Shown: positions 9,878 to 20,039, numbered from the stretch's first letter. The stretch: 64,000 nt of DNA from VAZQ01 sp963840535 (GCA_963840535.1 CAWIZJ010000068.1:37842-101841); one strand, 5' to 3'. A program made the numbers and translations. Notes: a model not told the origin generated them from the letters alone.

Positions 9878-10915
9878 ATGGTCGACACCGCAGCTGCTGC
9901 AATGCCGGGCAAGCCTTTCGTCGCCGAGCTCGAGGCGCGCCACCTGCACCCGCTCTGGGATCGCTACCAGCGCATCACCCCGATCAGACCGCAGCCGCAG
10001 GATGCACCCTTCATCTGGCGCTGGCGCGACGTCGAGCCGTTCCTCCACCGCTCGGTCGGCGAGGTGTCGATCAACGACATCGAGCGGCGCGCGCTGATCA
10101 TGGCGCATCCGGCCTTCGGCGCGCAGACCACGACCACCAGCACGCTGCTGGCGGCCTTCACCGTGCTCGAGCCGGGCGACCGCGCCCGCCCGCACCGCCA
10201 CACCGGCGCCGCGATCCGCTTCGCCACCCGCGCCGAGGGCGCCGCCACCATCGTCAACGGCCGCCGCTGCGAGATGAAGGCGGGCGACCTCATCCTCACC
10301 CCGCCGATGTGCTGGCACGGCCACATCAACGAGAGCGACCATCGCATCATCTGGTTCGATGCCGCCAACATGCCGCTCATTCGCGCCGTCGACGCGCACT
10401 TCTTCGAGCCGGGCGATCCCCGCAACAACGAGTTCTGGCAGGTCGACGCCGGCGAGGAGGTGCTGTGGGCGGAGGCCGGGCTGATCGCCGAGGGCGCGGC
10501 CGCAAGCCCGGTCAATTCGCCGAAATACCGCTATCCCGGGGCAAGCCACGCGCCGCCTGCTGGCGGCGGCGCCGACGAGCCGCCGACGGCGCGCGCACCA
10601 TCCGCTACGTCAATCCGTCGACCGGCGGCGCGGTCATGCCGACGCTCGACTGCTATGCGGCGCGGTTGGACAAGGGCGCACCCGACGCGAATGAAGCGTG
10701 CGACCTACAATGTCGTGTGCCTCGTGGTCGAGGGCGAAGGCCGCTCGACCATCGGCGACAGCACCTTCGAATGGTCGCAGCACGACGTCTTCACCATCCC
10801 GCACTGGACCTGGGCGCGCCACGAGGCCGCGGGCGGCGAGGCCGATCTGTTGCTGGTGACCGACAAGTCCGCGTTCGAGCGGCTCGACCTGGTGCGCGAG
10901 GAAATCGAGCGCTGA
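9878..10915 (+). CDS. Gentisate 1,2-dioxygenase-like double-cupin protein (two compensating frameshifts)
   Basis: About 345 residues from MVDTAAAAMPGKPF, with AGGAGG 7 bases upstream. The first cupin has RPHRHTGAAIRFATR and DLILTPPMCWHGHIN, giving the iron-binding His set. The second has VVEGEGRSTIGDSTFEW and TIPHWTWARHEA. This layout matches gentisate 1,2-dioxygenase and 1-hydroxy-2-naphthoate dioxygenase, which cleave the ring of hydroxylated benzoates. The stretch between about 10540 and 10690 is readable only in another frame (RTIRYVNPSTGGAVMPT), so there are two opposite single-base shifts. The next gene starts 14 bases on. The product and the fusion hydroxylase at the window start fit one salicylate/gentisate route. 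Confidence 0.75.
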   Translation: MVDTAAAAMPGKPFVAELEARHLHPLWDRYQRITPIRPQPQDAPFIWRWRDVEPFLHRSVGEVSINDIERRALIMAHPAFGAQTTTTSTLLAAFTVLEPGDRARPHRHTGAAIRFATRAEGAATIVNGRRCEMKAGDLILTPPMCWHGHINESDHRIIWFDAANMPLIRAVDAHFFEPGDPRNNEFWQVDAGEEVLWAEAGLIAEGAAASPVNSPKYRYPGASHAPPAGGGADEPPTARAPSATSIRRPAARSCRRSTAMRRGWTRAHPTRMKRATYNVVCLVVEGEGRSTIGDSTFEWSQHDVFTIPHWTWARHEAAGGEADLLLVTDKSAFERLDLVREEIER

Positions 10916-10928
10916 CCGAAAGCTCCGG

Positions 10929-13319
10929 ATGAACCGGCCTAGCCTCCCCAACCACCAGGGCATCGGCGCGCCGCTGCGCCGCGTCGAGGACCGGCGCTTC
11001 CTCACCGGCCGCGGACGCTTCGTCGCGGACATCGAGTCTGCCCGGCACGCTCGCACTGCGTGCTGGTGCGCTCGCCGCATGCCCATGCCGCATTCGCGGC
11101 ATCGACACCGCCGCGGCCATCGCCTCGCCCGGCGTCGTCGCGGTGTTCACCGGCGCCGACATGGCGGCGGACGGCATGGCTCCGATGCGGCCGCTCTGGA
11201 TCATCCGTTCGCGCGACGGCTCGCCGATGGCGGAGCCGCCGCGGTTTGCGCTCGCGCGCGACAAGGTGCGTCACGTCGGCGAGCCGGTAGCGGTGGTCAT
11301 CGCCGAGACCGCGGGCACAGGCGGCGGACGCCGCCGAGCGCGTCGCGGTGGACTACGAGCCGCTCCCGGCGGTGACCGACGCGCACGCGGCGCATGCGCA
11401 AGGCGCGCCGCAGCTGCACGAATGCGCCCCCGGCAACGTCTGCTTCCGCTGGGCGCGGGGCGATGAGGCCGCGGTGCGCGGCGGCGTTGGCAACGGCGGC
11501 GCACGTGGTCTCGATCGACCTCGTCAACAACCGCCTGGTCGGAGCCGCAATCGAGCCGCGCGCGGTCATCGCCACGGTCGAGCCGCATGCCGAGCGCCTC
11601 ACGCTCTACACCTCCACCCAGGCGCCCCATCACATCCGCCGCCAGGTGGCCGAGCAGCTCGACATGCCCGAGAGCGCGCTGCGCGTCGTTTCCCCCGATG
11701 TCGGCGGCGGCTTCGGCTACAAGGGCAAGCTCTATCCGGAGGAAGGGATCGTCACCTGGGCGGCGCGAGCAGTTGCGCCGTCCGGTGCGCTGGGTCGCGA
11801 CCCGCGGCGAGAGCTTCGTCGCCGACAATCAGGGCGCGCGACCACCTCACCCATGCCGAGCTGGCGCTCGATGCCGACGGTCGTTTCCTGGCGCTGCACG
11901 TCGCCACCTTCGCCAATCTCGGCGCCTACGTGTCGACGTTCGGCGCGGCCATCCCGAGCGCGATCTACAGCGCGTTGCTCGCCGGCGGCTACCGCACGCC
12001 GGCGATCTTCGTCGAGGTGACGGGTGTGCTCACCAACACCACGCCGACCGACGCTTTCCGCGGCGCCGGCCGACCCGAGGCCTGCTACGTGCTGGAGCGC
12101 CTGGCCGATGCCGCCGCCGGCAAGCTCGGCCTCGACCGCGCCGAGATCCGCCGTCGCAACCTCATCCCTGCAAGCGCGATGCCGTACAAGACGCCGATCG
12201 GTCCGACCTATGATTGCGGCGACTTCCCGAGGATCCTCGCGCGGGCGCTGGCGCTCGCCGATTACGACGGCTTCGCCGAGCGGCAGGCGCTGGCGGCACA
12301 GCGCGCCCGCCTGCGCGGCATCGGCATGGCGTGCTACGTCGAGTCATCGGGAGTGGCGCCTTCGCGCTTCGCCGGCGCTCTGGGTGCGCGCGCCGGGTTC
12401 TACGAGGCGGCGTCGCTTCGCGTCGAGCCGGACGGCGCGGTGCGCGCCATGCTCGGCACCCACAACCACGGCCAGGGGCACGCCACCACCTTCGCGCAGA
12501 TCCTGTCGTCGCGGCTCGGCGTGCCGGTCGAGCGCATCGAGGTGGTCGAAGGCGACACCGATCTGGTCCCGCACGGCACCGGCACCTTCGGCTCGCGCTC
12601 GATCGCGGTCGGGGGCTGCGCGCTCGATCGTGCCGCCGACAAGGTCGTCGCCAAGGGCAAGCTGATCGCCGCCCACCTGCTCGAGGCGGCGGCCGACGAC
12701 ATCGATTTTTCCGACGGCTTCTTCGCGGTCGCCGGGACCGACCGGCGCCTCTCGTTCGCGGAGGTCGCGCGGGCGGCCTACGTGCCGCACAATTTCCCGC
12801 ACGAGACCATGGAGCCCGGGCTGCAGGCGACGGCGGTGTACGATCCGCCGAGCTTCGCGTTCAGCAACGGCGCGCATGTGTGCGAGCTCGAGATCGATCC
12901 GGACACCGGCAGCATCGAGATCGTCGGCTTCTGGGGCGTCGACGACATCGGCACCGTCATCAATCCGATGATCGTCGACGGCCAGATCCACGGCGGCATC
13001 GCCCAGGGCATCGGCCAGGCGCTGCTCGAGCATTGCACCTACGATGGCGGCGGCCAGCTCCTGTCCGGATCGTTCATGGACTATGCGATCGCGCGCGCCG
13101 ACGATCTGCCGCTGTTCGTCACCGAGTGCGACGAGAGCCAGCCCTGCACCCACAATCCGCTCGGCGCCAAGGGCTGCGGCGAGTCCGGCTCGATCGGCGC
13201 GCCCGCCGCGCTGGTCGAGCGCGGCGCTCGACGCGCTCGGCTCCGCTCGGCATCACCGACCTCGAGATGCCGCTCACCTCCGAGCAGGTGTGGCGGCGGA
13301 TCCGGGCGGCGAGGCACTG
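10929..13319 (+). CDS. Molybdopterin-binding subunit of xanthine dehydrogenase/CO dehydrogenase-type hydroxylase (frameshifted)
   Basis: About 790 residues starting MNRPSLPNHQGIGAPLRRVEDRRFLTGRGR when frames are joined. Visible family motifs are PDVGGGFGYKGKLY, TDAFRGAGRPEACYVLER, GTHNHGQGHATTFAQILSSR, GTGTFGSRSIAVGG and, near the end, AKGCGESGSIGAP with the catalytic Glu. The signal moves between all three plus frames at about 11060, 11330, 11480, 11790, 11850, 13220 and 13250, more densely than in any gene nearby; sequencing error is likely. No FAD or 2Fe-2S subunit gene sits beside it, unlike the set at 22.7-26.6 kb. It is convergent with the next gene and their ends meet or overlap slightly. 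Confidence 0.75.
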
Positions 13320-13329
13320 CGCCGGCATC

Positions 13330-14285
13330 GTCTCCAACCGCAGCAGCCGTGCCGCGTTCCGCCAGCAGATCAGCTCGCGATCCTGCTCGCTGACCGGTGC
13401 CGCCTCGATGAAGCGCGCGGCTTCCGCGCTGTCCTCCAGCGGATAGTCGACCGAGAACATGACGCGGTCGGCTCCGAGCGCCTGCACCGCGCAAAGAAGC
13501 GCGTCCGCCTGGCAGGCGCCGGCGGTGGTCACGAAGAAGTTGCGGCGGATGTACCAGGAAGGCAGCTGCTCGAGCTCGGTCTTCGGCCGATAGATCTTGA
13601 AGCGGCTGTCGATGCGCCAGAGCACGTAGGGCAGCACCTCGCCCAGATGGCCGAGGATCACGTTGAGCCGGGGAAAGCGGTCGAATAGCCCGCTCAGGAT
13701 CAGCCGGAGCGCATGGCCGCCGGTTTCCGCGGTCCAGCCCCACATCGATGCCGCCAGCCCGGGATAGTCTTCGAGAACCGGAGGGCGAACCGGCATGTGC
13801 ACGGGATGAAGGTAGACGGGGACGGCGAGCGCCTGAACGCGCTCCCAGAATGGCAGGTATCTCGCATCGTCCAGGTAAACGCCGCTGCTATGGCCGTTGA
13901 CAAGGGCACCCTTGAAGCCGAGCTGGCGCACGCATCGCTCGAGCTCGCCGGCGGCGGCATCCGGTTCCTGCATCGGCAGATGTGCAAATCCCGCGTAGCG
14001 CGTCGGGTGCTTCTCGATCTCGGCGGCGAGAAAGTCGTTGACCCCGCGCGCCTCGCGCACCGCCCGGGCACCGTCGCGCTCGATCTGCACGCCCGGCGAA
14101 ACCAGCGACAGCACCGAGATCTCGATCCCGGCTTCGTCCATGGCGGCGATGCGGTGCTCGGAAAAATCCGAAAGACGCGCGGCAATCGAGCGCAGGAACC
14201 ACGGCTCGAAGAGATCGGCACCGGTCCTGGCAGTGTGGGGAAAGCCGTCGGTCCAGAAGTGCTCCTCGAGCGCGATTTTTCGCAT
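13330..14285 (-). CDS. Amidohydrolase-family decarboxylase (2,3-dihydroxybenzoate / gamma-resorcylate decarboxylase type)
   Basis: About 315 residues starting MRKIALEEHFWTDGF, the characteristic opening of this family, whose E-x-H motif binds the metal. Later motifs are GFKGALVNGHSSG, PVYLHPVHMP, RLNVILGHLGEVLPY and VMFSVDYPLED, supplying the conserved His and Asp ligands. The family decarboxylates hydroxybenzoates or opens 2-amino-3-carboxymuconate-like acids. Its start shares one base with the stop of the upstream gene (TAATG on this strand), so the pair is translationally coupled. The expected stop after ARLLRL is missing and the frame runs on into the opposite gene, so an indel near 13330 is likely. 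The end given is approximate. Confidence 0.75.
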
Positions 14286-15268
14286 TACTGCTGACCCGCC
14301 GCCCCGGCGCGCTGGACGACCTTGCCCCAGCGCTCGATCTCGGCGCGCACGAACTGCGGCAGCTCGTCCGGGAGCCCGCTCGCGAGCGGAACGATGCCGC
14401 GCCGGCCACACTCCGCCTGGATCGCGGGCTCGGCCATGATCGCGCGCAATTCGCCGCCGAGCCTGCCGAGCACGGGCTTCGGCGTTGCGGCCGGTGCCAC
14501 CACCATCCACCATGACGAGCCTTCGAAACCGGGCAGGCCGGACTCGCCGAGCGGGGGGATGTCGGGCGCGGAGGCGACCCGCTGCGCGGTCGAGACGCCG
14601 AGCGCGCGCAGCTTGCCGTCGCGAACCAGCGGCAGCGCGGAGGAGAAATCCCCGAACACCAGCGAAACGTGGCCGCCAACGAGGTCGTTGAGCGCCGGCG
14701 TCAGTCCCTTGTAGGGCACGTGCGTGAGCTCGATGCCGGTGATGCTGCCGAGCAGCTCCATCAGCAGATGGCCGATTCCGCCGGCGCCGTTGGATCCGTA
14801 GGCGAGCCCGCCTGGCTTGCTCCTGGCGAGCTTGACCAGATCGTCGATGGTTCGGACCGGCAGTGCGGGGTCGACCACCAGGATGAACGAATTGGCGGCC
14901 ATCAGCGCGACCGGAGCCAGGTCCCTTGTGGGGTCATAGGGCAGGTTCTTGTGGACGCTGACGTTGATCGCCATGGTCGTGCTGGTCGCGAGCAGGATCG
15001 TGTGGCCGTCGGGTGCCGACTTGGCTACATGGCTCGCCCCGATCACCGAGGCAGCGCCCGGTCGGTTCTCGATCACGACCGGCTTGCCGAGCCGCTGCTC
15101 GAGGCGCGGCCCGATCACGCGGGCCATAGTGTCGAGGCTGCCGCCTGCGGCGTAGGGCACGATGAAGCTCAGCGACCTCGATGGAAACTCCTGTGCCATC
15201 GCCGGTGCGGCCACGGCCACGGCGATCCCGGCGAGCATCGCGACCAGCGACAAGGTTCGAGCGCCCAT
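14285..15268 (-). CDS. Bug-family (tripartite tricarboxylate transport) substrate-binding protein
   Basis: 327 residues starting MGARTLSLVAMLAG, with GGGAGG 8 bases upstream and a signal peptide cut at AMAQ. Family motifs are RSLSFIVPYAAGGSLDTMAR, VIENRPGAASVIGAS, PDGHTILLATSTTMA and THVPYKGLTPALNDL. These periplasmic proteins bind carboxylic acids for TctAB permeases or for sensing. No tctA or tctB gene is visible nearby, which is usual for the many orphan Bug genes in this group. Translational coupling to the downstream decarboxylase suggests the ligand is an aromatic carboxylate, an inference from context only. Confidence 0.9.
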   Translation of the reverse strand: MGARTLSLVAMLAGIAVAVAAPAMAQEFPSRSLSFIVPYAAGGSLDTMARVIGPRLEQRLGKPVVIENRPGAASVIGASHVAKSAPDGHTILLATSTTMAINVSVHKNLPYDPTRDLAPVALMAANSFILVVDPALPVRTIDDLVKLARSKPGGLAYGSNGAGGIGHLLMELLGSITGIELTHVPYKGLTPALNDLVGGHVSLVFGDFSSALPLVRDGKLRALGVSTAQRVASAPDIPPLGESGLPGFEGSSWWMVVAPAATPKPVLGRLGGELRAIMAEPAIQAECGRRGIVPLASGLPDELPQFVRAEIERWGKVVQRAGAAGQQ

Positions 15269-15510
15269 GCGATGTCCTCCCACCTGTTTCGATTTCGGGC
15301 TCCAACAACGGCTCGATCTCGCGAGTCGATCTTGCGAGTTCTGGCCGGACAGGCCCGCAAACACTATGATGCCCGGGGGAATGACGGAAGAGCGCTCCAA
15401 TCGAGGCGGACATCAGTGCCGCGTCACCGTCGGGGCCGGGACCGGCGAAGGCAACGATGCCGACGGCCGCGGGTCGAGCCGCGACCACAGGTGAAGGGAG
15501 AAGCAAACCG

Positions 15511-16778
15511 GTGAAAGTGTTCGTATTCGACCTTCTTCCCTACGCCGAGCCGCTCGACGATCTCGTGAACGGAACCGCGCTGCCCTATCCGCTCGGCAAA
15601 TCACGCTTCAAGCCCGAGGTCGCGGTGCGCACCTATGCCGAGCATCTCGAGGCCTGGGAGCTGCTCGACCGGCTCGGCTACGATGGCGTTGGCTTCAACG
15701 AGCACCACACATCGCCGTACGGGCTGATGAACTCGCCCAACCTGATGGCTGCGGCTGCATCGCAGCGGACCACGCGGCTCAAGCTCCTGATCTACGGCAA
15801 CCTGCTTCCGCTGCACCAGCCGCTGCGGCTGGCCGAGGAGCTGGCCATGATCGACTGCCTGTCGAATGGCCGTCTCATCGCCGGCATCGCCCGCGGCATC
15901 CCGCGCGAATACGCGGTGCATCACGTACCGATGGCGGAGTCGCGCCCGCGCTTCGAGGAGGCCTTCGAGATCATTACGCGGGCGTGGACCGAGGAGGTCT
16001 TCTCGTTTCAGGGAAAATTCCACAGCTACCGGGATATCGCGCTGTGGCCGCGGCCGGTGCAGCAGCCGCACCCGCCGATCTGGACGCCGATCACCACCAG
16101 CAAGGAGTTGATCGAGTTCGCCGCCCGGCACAACATCCCCATAACCCCCGGCGAAAGCGGCGCCCGCGGGCTGCAGGCCGACATCATCCGCTACTACGCC
16201 CGATGCCTGGCGCTCGCCGGCCACCGCATCACGCCGGGGCATCTCAGCATCGCCCAGAGCGCCTACGTCGCCGACAGCAAGGCGCAGGCGGTGAAGGAGG
16301 CAGGCCCGTTTTTTCTCTACTTCAATCGCTGCCTGTTCAGCCACGGCAACGTCACCGAGACTGCGCTGCAGCGCCAAGCCGGCTACGTGAGCGATGCCTC
16401 CCTCGACTACGTACGGCCGGAGAACATGCACGAGGCGGCGCGGCTGCGCGAAAGCTACCGCAACCTCACCATGGACGAGGTCGAGAAGCGCGCCGAGACG
16501 ATGCCGTGGGGAACCGCCGACGAGGTGGCCGAGCGGATCATCGACGCGGTGAACCGGACCGGTGCACAGACGGTGCATGTGCGCATGAATACCGGTGCGC
16601 TGCCGCACGACATGTTCATGCACCAGATCAGGCTGTTCGCGGAAAAGGTGCTGCCCCGGCTGCAGGCGCACGAGGCGCCGCACCTTCCCGCGGCGGCGGA
16701 GGAAACACATCACGCCGCTGCAGAATCGATTTCGGGACCGACCGGAGCGCACCTGGGCGTGCTTCGGGTTCTGTTTGA
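15511..16778 (+). CDS. LLM-class (bacterial luciferase-like) flavin-dependent oxidoreductase
   Basis: About 390-420 residues from a GTG start (VKVFVFDLLPYAEPLDD) with a GAAGGGAG ribosome site. The core shows YDGVGFNEHHTSPYGLM, RLKLLIYGNLLPLHQPLRLAEE and FHSYRDIALWPRPVQQPHPP, typical of FMNH2-using monooxygenases of the luciferase superfamily. The family signal ends around base 16690, but the frame stays open to 17940, past the next gene. A stop at 16776-16778 in another frame, just before the next ribosome site, is the likely true end after a one-base shift. It is divergent from the minus-strand Bug gene (242-base gap) and sits just upstream of another Bug gene. Confidence 0.8.
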
Positions 16779-16789
16779 GGGAGGAGATC

Positions 16790-17764
16790 ATGACCGAGAC
16801 CACGCGCCTGTGCACCTGGCTCGCGACCGCCGCGCTGGTCCTTGTGGCGAGCGCCGCTGCCGCGCAGGATTATCCGGCCAAGGCGATCCACACCATCTGC
16901 CCGTTCGGTCCCGGCACCGGCGCCGACATTCTGGTGCGCTTCTTCGCGGCCAAGCTCGCCGACGAGCTCGGCAAGCCGGTCGTGGTCGAGAACAAGGTCG
17001 GCGCCCAGGGCAATATCGCCACCGAAGCGGTCGCCAAGGCCAAGCCCGACGGCTACACCATCGCGATCACGCCGGGCTCCTCGACGCTGGCGTTGGCCGC
17101 GCACATCTTCAAGAAGCTCGGCTTCGATCCGGTCAAGGACTTCACGCCGGTGACGCCGCTGTCGACGCTGTCGTTCGCGATGGTGGTCGACGCCAAGAAG
17201 CCGATCAACTCGATGGCCGATCTGACCACCTTCATGAAGGACAGGAAGGGCAGGGGGATCTACGGTGCCGGCGCCAATTCCGGGATCGTCTCGGCCGAGC
17301 TCTATCTGCGCGCGATCGGGACCCAGGCCGAACGCGTCGCGTTCCGCACCCCGGTGGACACGCTCAAGGCGCTGCAGATCGGCGACATCGATTTCACCGC
17401 GACCGACGCCAGCTGGGCGGTCGGGCAGGTCGCCGAGGGTCGCGTGCGGGCGCTGGCGGTCACCAGCAGCAAGCGCAGCGGGGCGATGCCGAGCGTGCCG
17501 ACCATGATCGAATCCGGTTTCGCGAACGTCGTGGTCGAGCCTTGGTGGGGCGTGTTCGTGCCGGCCGGCACTCCGGCGGCCGTGGTCGACAGGCTGCACG
17601 CCGCCTTCGGACGGATTCTCGCCATGCAGGACACCAGGGACTTCCTGGCGCGCATCGCCAACGATCCGCTGCCGGGGACGCCGGACCTGCTGCGGCAGAT
17701 GCTGGCGCGCGACATCGCCAGGTGGGGCGAGTATGTTCGCCTCGCCAGGATCGAGCCGCAGTAG
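16790..17764 (+). CDS. Bug-family (tripartite tricarboxylate transport) substrate-binding protein
   Basis: 324 residues starting MTETTRLCTWLATAALV, with GAGGGAGGAG just upstream, and a signal peptide ending near AAAAQ. The mature protein has AIHTICPFGPGTGADILVR, PVVVENKVGAQGNIATEAV and PDGYTIAITPGSSTLALA, standard for the family. It probably forms a transcript with the flavin monooxygenase gene before it, so the two may handle uptake or sensing and oxidation of one compound. It shares only the general family pattern with the Bug protein at 14.3 kb, so they are not a recent duplicate. Confidence 0.9.
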   Translation: MTETTRLCTWLATAALVLVASAAAAQDYPAKAIHTICPFGPGTGADILVRFFAAKLADELGKPVVVENKVGAQGNIATEAVAKAKPDGYTIAITPGSSTLALAAHIFKKLGFDPVKDFTPVTPLSTLSFAMVVDAKKPINSMADLTTFMKDRKGRGIYGAGANSGIVSAELYLRAIGTQAERVAFRTPVDTLKALQIGDIDFTATDASWAVGQVAEGRVRALAVTSSKRSGAMPSVPTMIESGFANVVVEPWWGVFVPAGTPAAVVDRLHAAFGRILAMQDTRDFLARIANDPLPGTPDLLRQMLARDIARWGEYVRLARIEPQ

Positions 17765-17841
17765 ACCGCAGCGGCCGCAGATGGACAGCGGCCGCATATG
17801 GACCTTGCGCGACTGACGCTCGCGCTCGATGTCGTGCACGT

Positions 17842-17940
17842 TCCCTTCAACAGCGACCGGACGCGTTCGCCGCCCAGATCAAGGCGGACGGGGCGAGATG
17901 GGCGAAGGTCATACGGGGGGCGGGCATCAAGGCGCGGTAA
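17842..17940 (+). pseudogene. C-terminal remnant of a Bug-family binding protein
   Basis: The frame ending at 17940 finishes DAFAAQIKADGARWAKVI then RGAGIKAR and a stop, which closely resembles the last 30 residues of Bug proteins. No matching upstream part is present. It is probably what is left of a tandem copy after deletion. Confidence 0.5.
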
Positions 17941-19188
17941 TCAGGACGAGCGGGCGCGCAGCAGGCCGATCAGCTCCTCGACGCAGGCGTCCGCGAACGC
18001 CGCGTCGTTGATGTGATGGTCGAGCTCCGCGATCGCCTCGCCGCGCAGATGCCGCCGCAGCGTATCGACGAACACGCGATCGGTGTCCGGCCGTGCCCAC
18101 GATCCCGTCTCCCGGCCGGCGAGGTCGTGCGCCTTGCGCCCGGTGAGCGCGCTCCAGCCCGCGCGCGGGATCAGCACGCGCACCGGGCCCTTCGCCGCGC
18201 TCAGCCGCTCCCCGATCAGCTGGCCGAGGGCGGCGAATTCCTCGGCATTGGTCCGCATCAGCAGGATCTCGACGTTGTACTGGAAGAATTCGCGCTGCCG
18301 GTAGCGCTCGGGCACCTCGCCCACCCACCAGTTGGTGAAATCGAGGCAGCCGGGAACCACGACCTGCGGCACGCCGGCCGCGCCCGCAGCGGTGAGGCGG
18401 GCATCGCCGGCGCTGTAGACGCCGCCGGTCAGGAAATCGGTGAGCTCGGAGGTGGTGAGATCGACGATGCCGGCGAGCTCGCCGCCGCCGGCCAGCGCCT
18501 CGAGCGCGCGCCCGCCCGGTCCGGAGGCGTGGAAGTGGATCACCTCGAAGCCGCGACCCTCGAGCCGCGCGGTGATGCGGTCGACCGCCGGCTGCAGGTT
18601 GCCGAACGAGGAGACGCCGATCAGGGCCCGCGGGCTTGCGGCCGGGGCGGCGGCCCGCTGCCGCGCCATCCCCGCCACCGCGGCGGCGGCGTTGGCGAGC
18701 GCGGCGCGGGTGATGCGGTTGAGCGAGATGTCGCCGATGGTCGGGAACATGGCGATGTCGCTGGCGGCAACGTACCACTGCACGGCGGCGGTGGCGGCGA
18801 CCGGCGTCACCATCGCCTTGGGAAACGCGAGCGGCAGCTCCCGCATGATGGCGCAGGCCATGGTCGCGCCGTTGGCGCCGCCGAGGCCGAGCACGCCCGC
18901 GATGGCGCCGGCCTGCTGGCGGGCGCGCACGATCTCGATGCCGCCCGCGATCATCCGCTGCGCCGCCTCCGCCCGCGACAGCGCCGCGAGGGCCGGCCAG
19001 GCGAGCCCCGCGGCCGCCGCGACCTCTTCCCCGCCGACATCGGCGAGGCCCTGCGCATGCGGGCGCAGCGACAGGTCGACCAGCCACGGCACGACGCCGA
19101 GCTCGGCGAGCGCATCGCACACGAAGCGGGCCGCCTCGTGCTTGCTGTCGAGCGTGGCGAGAACACCGATCGATGCCGGTCTGGTCAC
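17941..19188 (-). CDS. Tm-1-like (UPF0261) ATP-binding domain protein
   Basis: 415 residues from a GTG start (VTRPASIGVLATLDSKHEAA). The GVLATLDSKHEAARF start, GVLGLGGANGATMA glycine-rich loop, MFPTIGDISLNRITRA and PQVVVPGCLDFTNWW identify the UPF0261 family. In tomato, the related Tm-1 protein carries this domain N-terminal to a TIM-barrel domain and blocks a virus replicase; the bacterial role is unknown. Its start overlaps the stop of the upstream gene by 4 bases (GTGA), and that gene encodes exactly the TIM-barrel partner, so the two are a split version of the plant protein. Confidence 0.85.
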   Translation of the reverse strand: MTRPASIGVLATLDSKHEAARFVCDALAELGVVPWLVDLSLRPHAQGLADVGGEEVAAAAGLAWPALAALSRAEAAQRMIAGGIEIVRARQQAGAIAGVLGLGGANGATMACAIMRELPLAFPKAMVTPVAATAAVQWYVAASDIAMFPTIGDISLNRITRAALANAAAAVAGMARQRAAAPAASPRALIGVSSFGNLQPAVDRITARLEGRGFEVIHFHASGPGGRALEALAGGGELAGIVDLTTSELTDFLTGGVYSAGDARLTAAGAAGVPQVVVPGCLDFTNWWVGEVPERYRQREFFQYNVEILLMRTNAEEFAALGQLIGERLSAAKGPVRVLIPRAGWSALTGRKAHDLAGRETGSWARPDTDRVFVDTLRRHLRGEAIAELDHHINDAAFADACVEELIGLLRARSS

Positions 19189-20039
19189 GGACCGCGCCGT
19201 CCCTTCCGCGGCAGGCTGATGTTGCGGAACGCGCGCGTCGCTTCCACCACCGAGGCCTCGATCGGGAAGCGCTCCGCCGAGGAGCCGCCGACATAGCCGT
19301 CGAGGCGGGGCTCGGCGGCGAGGAAGCGCTCGACATCCGCCGGCGTCTCGATCGCGCCGCCGTGGCAGGTGACGAACCGGTCCGAGTACCGGCCGGCCAG
19401 CGCATCGAGCACCGCGGCCGCCCGCGCCCGCGCCGCATCGTTGCCGATGACCGTTCTCGAGCCGGTGCTGCCGCCCGAGCTGTTGCCGAAATGGACGACG
19501 ATGTTGTCGACGCCGGCTTCCGCCATCGCCAGCGCCTCGGCGGCCGTGCTGCAGAACGCCTTGGTGAACAGCCCCATGCGCGCGGCCCGTGCCAGCACGT
19601 CGACCTCGCGCGCGAAGCCGAGCCCGGTCTCCTCCAGGGCGCTGCGGAAGGTGCCGTCGATCAGCGCCACCGTCGGGCAGTTCATCACGCCGTCGAAGCC
19701 TGCGGCGACGACCTTGTCGAGGAAGCGCGTCATGTCCCGGGTCGGGTCGACGCACAGCAGCCCCGCCATCAGCGGACAATCGTGCACGACGTTGCGCAGC
19801 GCCCGCTCGCCGAGCTCGAGCGTGAGCTGGTTGGCGTCGCAGAGGGGGAGATAGCCGGCCATGGAGCTCAGCCCCTGCATGCGGAAATAGGCGAGGCTGT
19901 GGGTGGTGACCATGCTGGCGCCGCCCTGCGCCGCCATCTTGGCGGTGATGCCGGATCCGCACAGGGCATCGTAGATGGCGCACCCGGCGTCGCGCTCCGC
20001 CCGCAGCCGCCCGACGATGGTCTCGCGGTCTAGTCGCAT
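19185..20039 (-). CDS. TIM-barrel phosphoenolpyruvate-hydrolase-family protein (Tm-1 C-terminal-like)
   Basis: 284 residues starting MRLDRETIVGRLRAERDAG. Motifs GCAIYDALCGSGITAK, GVMNCPTVALIDGTFR, VDNIVVHFGNSSGGSTGS and FVTCHGGAIETPADVERFL match the PEP_hydrolase/TIM-barrel family that pairs with UPF0261. Enzyme activity of bacterial members is not firmly established. The 4-base overlap with the next gene implies tight co-translation and probably a two-protein complex. Upstream lies 1.2 kb without a gene. Confidence 0.82.
   Translation of the reverse strand: MRLDRETIVGRLRAERDAGCAIYDALCGSGITAKMAAQGGASMVTTHSLAYFRMQGLSSMAGYLPLCDANQLTLELGERALRNVVHDCPLMAGLLCVDPTRDMTRFLDKVVAAGFDGVMNCPTVALIDGTFRSALEETGLGFAREVDVLARAARMGLFTKAFCSTAAEALAMAEAGVDNIVVHFGNSSGGSTGSRTVIGNDAARARAAAVLDALAGRYSDRFVTCHGGAIETPADVERFLAAEPRLDGYVGGSSAERFPIEASVVEATRAFRNISLPRKGRRGP

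Noticed and set aside
16779..17940. Extension of the luciferase-like monooxygenase frame up to 17940 as one 827-residue protein
   Set aside because: After about 16690 the frame is a shadow of the Bug gene in frame 2; only the last 30 residues carry a signal, and they belong to a Bug remnant.
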